A DNA stretch of 12,198 bases, from positions 1-12,198 of the forward strand of contig JAUCNG010303291.1 of the NCBI GenBank assembly GCA_032353305.1, read 5' to 3'. Both the position numbers and the translations under genes were made by a program. Shown in pieces: positions 1-10,100 of this stretch. Each line of letters opens with the position of its first letter. Position 1 is the stretch's first letter. Source of the stretch: Cephalothrix spiralis (taxonomy: Eukaryota; Nemertea; Palaeonemertea; Archinemertea; Cephalotrichidae). The notes beneath the pieces were generated by a model. That model had not been told where the DNA came from. It made no database searches and saw nothing but the letters and a program-made list of their open reading frames with translations.

Positions 1-200
1 GTTGACTTAGTAAAATATTTGAAAATTAGAGTGTAAAATTAGTATGGCTTGATTCTATACACTGAAAGTATTTTGCTAAAATTAATATTTTATTTTATTT
101 AATTCACTTACTACTGTACATGTGTCATATAAAGAAGAAGAAACATATTGATTTTAGCAAAACACTTACAGTGTATTAAATCAAGCGAAACTAAGTCAAC
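1..200. mobile_element. Small element with terminal inverted repeats (MITE-like)
   Basis: The sequence opens with GTTGACTTAGT and ends at 200 with its reverse complement. Inside, a second pair of inverted arms lies at about 47-90 and 146-188 (core TTTTGCTAAAAT), with roughly a 35-nt insertion on the left side. It has no coding capacity. It starts at base 1, so the left boundary may lie outside the window. Confidence 0.6.
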
Positions 201-847
201 ATTTTGAATATTTTCAAAAACAACTTATTGATTTGAGAGAAAAAATATTTTGTATATTAAGTTTCATGTTGCTGCTATTCATATTAATGAAAGTATTTGA
301 CTTTAAATCAAGAAATGGTATATATTTTCCTCATTTAGTACAAAAATGTATGGAAAATTCATTTACATTACATTTGAAATTATCCTGATAGTGGGGCTAG
401 AGCGCGCATATCTGACCGACATTTCCAATCGGAAGAGTTATATCCTTGCTTTAAAAATTGAATTCAGCTGATCATAGTTTATAGAGGCGTTTTTATGGAG
501 GGTTGAATCAGAAAAAAATTAGTAATATTTTTGTTAATAGTTTTTATTCTGCGCGATCGATTTCGAGCAAGATTGGCAACAAAATGGCCGCGAATTAAGT
601 ATATCAGCCAAATCTATCGCAGAGTGATTGCCTACATCAATAATCAAAAATTGTAGTTAGCGACGTGAATGTGAGTGGACAATTTTTGAAATTTTGAAAA
701 AAATTATCAATGAGTAGCCATCCTAACTAAGTTAGTAAATAAAAATCATATTGTGTTTTTATGCAAAAATAGTGATCAACCATATTTAACGTGGGAAATC
801 TCAAAGGATTTACTAACACTGAATAAAAACGCCTTAGATTGTCATTT
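201..847. other. Gene-free flank beyond the DHODH 3' end
   Basis: No ORF above background and no RNA gene is visible. The only structure is a 12-bp inverted pair, AGGCGTTTTTAT near 485-496 and its complement near 824-835. It could be the ends of a decayed element of about 350 bp, but the interior shows nothing further. Confidence 0.4.
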
Positions 848-853
848 TTTATT
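848..853 (-). terminator. AATAAA polyadenylation signal
   Basis: The + strand TTTATT reads AATAAA on the gene strand. A T/GT-rich stretch follows on the gene strand at about 835-815, as expected downstream of a cleavage site, so cleavage near 825-838 is likely. Confidence 0.5.
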
Positions 854-1093
854 ATCTAATATATACAAATCCAATGTCACTCTACTATCGTTTACTATAA
901 TTGGCACACAATAGACTCCTGATATGTTTAACCCCGTGGATATCTCCAGTATTGGCAGTATGCTCTATGCTGTCCAAGATCCATGAACTATCGCTATCTC
1001 TATTCTCGTTCAGAAACATAACACACTATGTCCTGCAATTAATATGGCACATTATAGAATATAAACTCTCCCACTAAGCTAGACCCTTCTTCG
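848..1093 (-). other. DHODH: Probable DHODH 3' UTR
   Basis: On the minus strand there is no coding sequence after the TGA, and the first canonical poly(A) hexamer is about 240 nt downstream. The stretch includes several short stop-rich reads and no repeat that I can recognise. The end is inferred from the signal only. Confidence 0.55.
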
Positions 1094-1154
1094 TCAATTC
1101 ACCTTTTTATGATCTGCACCGACTGCATCCGAAATTGACTGGTACCCATCTTTT
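1094..1154 (-). CDS. DHODH: DHODH exon 9: C-terminal exon with stop
   Basis: 61 nt: one base completes Gln371, then 19 codons (372-390) and TGA at 1096-1094. The acceptor TTTTCAG is at 1161-1155. It reads [19 protein letters not shown], which matches the conserved animal C-terminus (human ends with a GADHRR tail). The very conserved GADH and the matching phase make this short exon convincing. Without it the protein would lack its last 19 residues. Confidence 0.94.
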
Positions 1155-4100
1155 CTGAAAACAAAAAAAAATAGGTTTTATTTTAAAGAAACATTGTAGT
1201 GACCATTTTGTTACATAACATAGACAATGTGATTTAAAGCTATTGTGTCAAACGCAATGTTGTAGCTTTCTATTGCAGAAAATTAATTTTTTCTAATCGC
1301 ATGTCTCATAGTCTTTAAATAGATGCTTTCTCATATTAAGAAGATTTAAATGTTATTCTAAGAGATTTTTGAGAAATATAGAAGAATTTTAAGCAATGTA
1401 GAAGATTTTCGAGCAATTTATGAGATTTTATGAAAAATATATTTTCTAATAACTTTTCTTTTTCGCTACAAACAATATATTTTTGCTTCACAATAAAATC
1501 CAAGCATTTATTGATCTATAATTCATTTAGAGACACTAACCATAATAAGTTTTTCATTTTTGGCACGCGCCTCTGCACATATAAACTTAAAATGCCGAGC
1601 AAAGCGAGGCGAGAAAAGTTTTGAAACTTTTTCTTCTTCTTAACACCATTTTCATCAAATGTTATGAGAAATAAGAGGAGATTTAAGAGGAACGGTCATA
1701 TTTTAGTCCTGGTAGATGATAGTTTCAATGACGGGGTTTGATCGCACAAATGAATTATTGACCGACGCGCTCATCGCTACGTACCCTGATAAATGCGCGC
1801 CCCCACTGTCCGTGCTAAATATGTATTGCGGATTTGAATGAATCACGTCCAGCCGAAGTATGACAGTGCCGGACAGATAGCACAGAATTCTAAGCTCGCG
1901 TTTACCAGAGTAATCGCTACGCCACTGCGCCAAACAATAAAAAGTCTTACTGTATTAGTTGGTCAAGCTCTCTTTTTATTCTTCCAACCACAGGAGGACC
2001 TTGATAAGTTAAAGCTGAGTAGAGTTGAACTAAAGAAGCACCGGCTTTAATTTTTTCATAGGCGTCTTCTCCACTACTGATTCCACCGACGCCAATAATT
2101 GGAATTTTTCCTGAAAACGTTAACATGAATAATTATGTACGAGCTTACCTCAAAACCAGATAGTATCGTAGGAATTCCAAGAACTACTCAATAACTTAAA
2201 ATGCAAAATTCGTTATTTTATTTACATGAACCACTTCATACTTCCATTAATTTCTAGACTATGGTATAGGTTTGAGCGGGGGTTTGAGCATCAGATCTAT
2301 AACAAGGCATTTTGAGAACTAAATCAATAATGCTGATACTCTAAAGCCTACCGCACACTAGTCCGCAGAATCGCAAGAACGCTAGAACGCAACAAAATCA
2401 AACACATGTAATCCTAACCAACACTAATTCGCATAATCGCAGGAACGCTAGAACGCCGATCCGTTCAAAATCAAAATTCCTAGTGTGCGGTGACATAATC
2501 GCTAGAACGCAACCAAAATCAAACATGTTTGATTTGGTTGCGTTCTAGCGATTATGCCCCGCACACTTGGATCAGCGTTCTAGCGTTCCTGCGAATAAGT
2601 GTTGGTTAGGATTACATGTTTGATTTTGTTGCGTTCTAGCGTTCTTGCGATTCTGCGGACTAGTGTGCGGTAGGCTTTAATCTGTACAATGCATTTTTTC
2701 TATGTTTGATTTAACATGTATTTAGTACGTGTCTCGATTTATTAATTTAGTTATAATTGGTCTCATTGCCATAAAAATACTACAATTTTATGATTTTAAT
2801 GTTTGAAATATTTTACAAGATACTAATATACACAGACGGTCCGCTTGATCGAGCATTTACCCGTATACCCCACACCCTAATATATTTTCTATATACCGAT
2901 TAGAGTCGGGTTTACTCCTAAAGGAGGGACAGTGTCACTCCATGCTTTTTTCATCTGACAGAGCCACCTAGTATCCAGTCTATGTTCGATACCCCTGAGG
3001 AGCGTCATACGTGGTGCCTCCGGAATGAAAGATAAGTGCGCTACCACTTGCGCCACAGTACCTCCTAGTGATAAAATAACAGTATTAGACCGATGTTAGT
3101 TTCTATTATGAATGTGATTGGATGAGTGGGTGTCATGTGACTGGGTCTATTTATCGATAGACCCCGGCAAATCGATTAGACCCCGGCAAACCTTCCAAAA
3201 CTTAATTAAAATCATCAAATTAAGTAATATTGACAATATTTTTGTACTGAACATCGGTCTAAATATGTTAAACCTGTAATTGGGCTGTCTATTTCGTGGG
3301 AGAATGCCGAGGGAGATGGTTATTACCCCGAACGCATCGAGGGTAATAACCACTCTCCCGATGCCTTCTCCATATATTGAAATAGAGTTCCCAGATAATG
3401 GTGCAAAGGCGAAAACGGCGAAAACGTAGTTCAGTTTACCGAAGTTCACGGATCCACCGACGAAAATGTTTTTATAGAATTCGGCGAGATTTTTCTTTAT
3501 TATAACCTTTTCAGTAAGACAATAAAAGGCCTTGCTTAATAACATACCGTCTGTTAATCTAAACATATCACTAATGGTACGAGTTGAAAGGGACTTTAGG
3601 GGAGCACCACTCAAGCCACCAGTTTCACTTTTACTTTCACTTATTAAAGTCATGGGTCTTGTTATTGTTGTATTGGAAATAATCATGCCGTCAACTCCAC
3701 CCTGGAATATGAAATTGGTACACATTAAAAGTAGCCCCAGCAACTACCTAAATTTATAGATCACAGAAAGGCAGTATACAAATATGGGCAAAACAAGTTT
3801 TATTGTTCAAACGAGTACATCGATCTCAAAAACCTCCAAAGCCCAAGACAAAGGCAACAGGTAGAAGCAAAGAGAGATGCTGGTTCATTATCCTCACTGC
3901 GAGATCTCGAAACAAGAGGATAGACATGCTTCATCATATCAAAAACAGGATTGTACTATTGGATGGATTGGGATGTTTCGCACAAATTAAAATCATTTTC
4001 TGATTAATTTCTCATAAATTCGAATTTTAACAGGAGTTCTAAATTTACATGTTTTCTCGTTCAACATCGAAAAACGGAGAATTTTGTCGTTAAAACTGAA

Positions 4101-7100
4101 ATATTTTCCAAATTATACACTTTTTATACAAAAAGTATATATCATACACTTTTTATACAAAAAGTATATATCTACAAAAAGCTTAGAAAGAAGGTGAGCT
4201 GAATAGACAATCAGTGTGACTATATTATTACTGTGTTCGCAGTAAGAAGCAGTTAAATGGTGGCAAATTTGAAAAGCTTTTTTTTGGAAAGGCCCTGTAC
4301 CGCATTAACGGTAAAGCTTCCCATAAGTTAATCTACTGTCCGCGTACCGTAGGTCAGTGATGGAAAATAGAAAGCTTATAATTAAGCATTATGTATTTTT
4401 TTAATTACTTGGTTTACGGACACCGCCGGTAAAAAATTTCCGAAAAATAAAAAAATAATAATAAAAAAAATTTTACCGCCGCCGGCGGGATTTTTTTAAA
4501 AAGTTTGTCCGTAAACCAAGTAATAAAAAAGGCCTTAACTTCAATTCCGCGTACCCGAAGGTACGGTAGGCTCACTGTTTGACCAGTTCGGCGCGCCATA
4601 CATTTCTACCACATTTTAGATATTGGATCTAGACGAACCTTTTTTCTTCCAAGCACTTCAGCAATATCTTTTTTGTCGTCGTCCGTCAAATCTGGTGCAA
4701 TTTTAACTAAAACAGGCAGCCTTTTTTTGGTAGGTAAATTATCACGTGCTTCTATAACCTGAAATAAAATAATAAAAACTCTTTATAATCAATTATTAAT
4801 TGCCCCATCTTTTATGTCACAGCTATATAGTAGGTGAATTCCCACTAAGCAGAAACCCGCTAAGCAGAAAATATGCACCCCTATTTAAGAATTGATTGAA
4901 TAGAATCGCTCCGTTGGCTTCTATGAATATAAATATGGTTTCAAATCAAAGCTCTTATCACTTCGATGAACGTTAATATAAATTAACGATCTATATTTCG
5001 ACAATGCGTGACAAGTAATTATTCGGTAAGTTAATTATTAATGGATAGGGGTGCATATATTGATTTTCTGATTAGCGGGTTTCTGCTTAGTCGAATTTCT
5101 GCTCAGTGGGTATAAACCGCATAAGTATGTGATATATCTAATGAGCATGGCATTTGTTGACAACATGTATAGATTACGTTACAAATATTCATAATTGTGA
5201 CCCGTGATATCAAAATGAGTCACTTTGACCTAATTTTCAATATTCACTTTTCTTAATAACTATAATTTTTAATGACACCAAAACCATTTTCCTACTCAAT
5301 TAAAGTATTATCTAAGATACAAGCATTTGCTTTTTGTAGTGTCAGAAAACACTTTATGAAAATTATCGATTGAAAGATAATGTTGGACATACATACATAT
5401 AGATATAATACAGTAATTATAGGCCTCGGCATGAATCAGAAAAAACTTGATATGTGGAGTTAGTGATCAATTGAAATTGAAAATAAGTTCATAATAGGCA
5501 TTTAATACAAGATGTGAATCTAAAAAGGGGTAATTATGACTTATGACTATTATGCGACTCATTTCGATATATCGGTCACAAAGGCATAAATCGCATTGCA
5601 ATTTGAAATGTAAAAGTTTTAACGAACTAAACGTATGGTCCATTTCTCAAATTATATGGCCCAGCTTAGACGTGACGTACATGTAATAACATATTTATAT
5701 GTCCATGTCATTAGGGTGAATTCCCACTAAGCAGAAATGCCACTAGAAGCAGAAACCCGCTAAGCAGAAAATCAAAGTATGCACCCCTATCAAAAAATTA
5801 ATTGAATAGAATCGCCCGTTAGCTTTTATGACCACGGTTGACCACAAGTATATGTAATCAACTAAAATAAAACTAAAATTGATTTTTAAGTATACAAATA
5901 AAATTGTTAATTACTGAAAATTTACAATTGTGTTCAAATTAGAAAAAATACAATAAAATTTGAAATTAATTTAAAATTTTGAATTTTGTATAATATTTTG
6001 AATTCGTTGTGATGAGATGAAATATTTTTGATATAATGATTCACTGAATGAAATATGCTGTCTTATATACAAATAGACATGGTATTTAAGCTGTCAGATG
6101 AAAACTATAATATTTGTCGCAAAATCAAAAAAAAATAATGCGTATCGGAAAAAAAGGTAGACAATAATTGTTCAATTGACTGTTATTTCCCGGTTTCCCT
6201 CCAATTAATTTAGATAAATATGGTTTCAAATCAAAGCTCTTGTTATTTACCGCTTATCGCATCGATAAACGTTAAATATAAATTTACGATCTATATTTCG
6301 ACAATGCGTGACAAGTAATTTTATTCGGTAAGTTAATTATCATTGGATAGGGGTGCATATTTTGATTTTCTGCTTAGCGGGTTTCTGCTTAGTGGAATTT
6401 CTACTTAGTGGGTATAAACCGTATTTAGTACAGTTGTTATAACGAATTCGCTTATTGATACTTGCTTGAGCTTACCTTATCTATCAACTCTTTAAGCTGT
6501 TGTTTACCCTGCATTTTCCGAAGCCCCGGTGTATTCGGACTCGAGACATTTATGACTAAATAATCGGCAATTTCACCGAACTTCTTGACACCAAGGACAT
6601 AATCCTCAACACCATCTGGCGACTCTTTATTTTTTCCAAGATTAACACCAAGGATTCCCTTGCCTAAAACAATTTGTAAGAAAAAAGGCAATAAAGTTAG
6701 TGGTCGTCTCTTTCATTTTGATTTTGATCAACTCATAGGTCAGTGAATCAAAAATCAAGATAAAGAAAAAAATTAAAAAGAACAAAACACTTTTTTCTAT
6801 ATCCCAGGATCAGAAAAAATCAGTTAATTTAAAATAGTATTTTTGTCCTATTGGACACCTTTTTAGTTAACTCAAGATTTCGTTGCTAGCGTCACGTATA
6901 CGTGACGGTAAAAAAGGTCCCTAGCCCGGATTTAGTTTTTTGCATTTTTGACCGACTTTTAGTTGAAATTTTTGAAATCCGATTACAGCACGTGAAAGCT
7001 GAGTTCACTGCGCGTCGAATGTAGTCGCGCACTTTATTTGTGTCTTTGACATTGCGGCATCAATTAGTAAATTTAAAAAATATATATAGCCGTAATCAAC

Positions 7101-10100
7101 CCCTATGTTCGGTGATTCGAACAAAATCATATAATGGGACATCGATCATCGAAAAACCTGACACTTAGCCAAAACAACTGGCAAAAATGTCATAATTCCA
7201 CTTTTTTTCGACGACTTTCCTTTTCATTTACAAAAGTTTTTATTTGCAAAAAAAGGTAAAAATAGGGTTGGTCGTCAAACTTTGTAGGAAAAAATTGAAA
7301 TGCGTTCTTAAAAGTTGCGAAAATTGCCTGAAAATATTTACACCGGGAAAAATTGGCATTGGTCAGGATTTTGTAAAATGTGAAAAAAATTGCAAAAAGG
7401 GGTGGGTGGGCAAAAAGAAGTGGAAAAAAATTGCAACAGTCTAAATTTAGGGGTTGGTGGGTAGGTACCAAATCCCATTTTTTCCGCCTTCATATAGCAA
7501 AAACAATTTTCTATATACACCCTGTTTACATTTGTAAAATATTATTGTATGTCATGCAATATGTGCGATCGGAATTGAAAACGTGCAAGTCGCGAACGTG
7601 ATCGATTATCGATTACTCATTTTGCTTTACTATCAACGGTAATAATACTTGGTATACCTGGGTATACGTCATTCTAATTTATTATTTGGCAGTTACCATA
7701 CATTAATTTTTATCCGATTATGGTTTGAAATTTTAAAAACGTTCAATAGTCTTTTAAAAAACAATGTTGGGTGTACCCTAAGAACGCAAATATGTGTAAA
7801 GTACCTTGTTCAGTACAACCAGTAAACTTGGCTTCTTCAGTCCAAAAATTTGAATTTAATAAATTTCTATCATCTGGCCATTTCTTGATGGCTAATCAAA
7901 AAGATAAGGTAATAACTAATTTTTTCAGCTTGCAATGCAATAGTTAGCGAGAATTATAATTTCTGTACTCCCTTTGTAAAAATTTCTTACTAAGTACATT
8001 ATTTAAGAATCTGGGATGCTACGATATAACTTCATTAATACGATTGTGATAGTATGTATGTTCAAGATTATTTAACAATTGATACAATGATATAGAATTC
8101 AACTATGCGTCACGGTGGCAAGGTGGTTAAGCGTCGGTATCAGAGTCCGGAGCTCCCGGGTTCGAGACCACTTTTCATCGGGTGGAATTTTAAGCAAGTT
8201 CCTCAGCGCACAGCTTCCTGGGTAGCTCGGTCAGGTTAAATACGTGGAGTGGGTCCCTCTCTTCCTTCGAGGTAAAAATACCACTGCTAATCGGTATATA
8301 GAAAAGAGATTAGAGTGCGGGGTAGGTCTACAGGCCTAAGGGTAAATCCTCAGCAAGCGGACCATTAAGTGTCTTTTTGAGCCAGTCATCTGACGCCATA
8401 TATAGAAGAAGAAGTATATTTACCTGATTGCGAATCTCTGCCTTTAAGCCGTTGATATACTATTTCATGACCATCACTATTAAAGCCATATCTAAATGAA
8501 AAAAACTACCGATAAGCAAATAAATTACGGACTACTTAACAAATTAAAGAACCGACTCCGGTATTTAAAAGAAATCGATACAGGCGGCGCTGCTATTCAT
8601 TGCCTGGAGATTCAAACGAAAAACAATTAACACATAGCCAAATAATGTTAAAAAATATAACACGATATATATTCACTCATAGTGCCCGGTTTTAAAAAAA
8701 TAAGGCACCATGGCTAAATAGAGACGCACCACGTGGTACGAATGGGCCAATGACAATCCTTGAAATTAAATGACTATGAAATAATGTGTAATAACTCTTT
8801 CGCTGCCAGCGCCACATATATGTGACGGAGCCTAAGTTGCTAAACACGATTTAGTTTTTTCTACACAGGTAGAGCGCTTTCGTCCCCATAAACGTTATTG
8901 GCGGCCGGGTCTTAAACGATTATAGAATGATACATGCCGGAATGAATAAGAGGGGTACATAAAATATGCTGGTAAGTGACTACGTCCTTCACCATAGATT
9001 ATTAATTTATTCTTTGGCTTTAGTTAGTATAAGTGATAAATACTAACCGATTTATCACTGCTTCATCCTCTCCAAGTCTAAAAACCCTCGGTTTAGGGTT
9101 ACCAGGTTGTGGTTGTGGTGTTACACTTCCAACTTCAACAAAGCCAAATCCCATCTTTATAAGGCCATCAACAGCTTCTCCTTGTTTGTCAAATCCAGCT
9201 GCAACGCCAACCGGATTGTTAAAGTCCATATCCCAAAGTTTTGACAACTGTAAATGAATATATTAAAAGGAATATTATTCAATGAGGTGATATAAATAAA
9301 CTATTTTTGTTAAAAGCAGTAAGTTTTTAACAATTTATAACAAATAACTTAATAATTATTCAAGCGGAATTAAAATACCTACTAACCAGATTCGGCGAAT
9401 CTTGATATTTACGTCGTGGAATTATCCCCATTTTGGCTGCTTTAATGGAAAGTCCATGCGCTGTCTCTGGGTCGAGGAATTTCAAGGTAGGCATGACCAC
9501 ATTACGCCAGTATCTTTCGTTACCTGAATATATCGCATTGGTAGAAAATAGGGCATATCCCCCAATGAGGATTTTTATACCTTGTTTAAGTTTTTTCTGA
9601 AAATGCCAATATTATGATTAAAATGTATTATAAAATAATTTACCTCCTAACTTATAAAAATAGCTAAAAGAAGATATTCCTATTTAAACTCCCAGGCCCT
9701 TTAGTTTTTTTTGCTTAATTTATCAAATTAATGCAATTTTGCATCAGTCAGTTTTAATTATTGTGGATTTTTATACTCAATTAACAAACACAGATTATTG
9801 TAAAGTTGAAAAAACCACAATAAAAGTTTTATAAATACATGATTTTTTAATTTAGTAAACGACTAAAGGTCGTTTACTAAATTAAAAAATCATGTATTTA
9901 TGAAACTTTTATTGTGTATTTTTCAACTTTATTATTGACAACACGGATTTATAGTGCACACAGATTATTGTGTTTATATCTACATAGTTAAGAGTACAAA
10001 TATTTTTAGATTCAATTCTAAGAGTATACCGGTATTAAAAACTTTTTAACAATTTAGGATGAACAATTACTGAAATATTGATGTTTTGTGACACAACTTG

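Noticed and set aside
1703-1933. 76-codon minus-strand ORF, briefly considered as the end of a copia-type retrotransposon polyprotein (YLSGT and SGYV-like strings)
   Set aside because: The motif spacing fits only loosely, key acidic residues are absent, and the same bases look tRNA/SINE-like. I list it only as a GC-rich repeat-like patch.
3147-3547. Extension of the exon 7 reading frame for over 130 codons
   Set aside because: Family similarity ends exactly at a GTATGT donor, and the true continuation is exon 8 at 2110. The extension covers intron hairpin sequence.
4414-4599. 61-codon minus-strand ORF
   Set aside because: It spans the 121-bp MITE and its flank, with Phe/Leu-rich low-complexity content; not a gene.
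7190-7601. Four overlapping ORFs on both strands
   Set aside because: Low-complexity Lys-, Cys- or Phe-rich reads caused by purine/pyrimidine skew; no domains, no start context, and inside an intron.
7805-7910. Possible extra DHODH exon on the minus strand in intron 4
   Set aside because: Exons 4 and 5 join in phase with a continuous family match, and this stretch has no DHODH similarity.
8106-8190. Genuine tRNA gene
   Set aside because: A and B boxes are present, but acceptor and anticodon stems do not pair convincingly, and the sequence continues into a SINE body shared with another copy.
9033-9257. Plus-strand ORF across exon 3
   Set aside because: Exact antisense shadow of the conserved DHODH exon.
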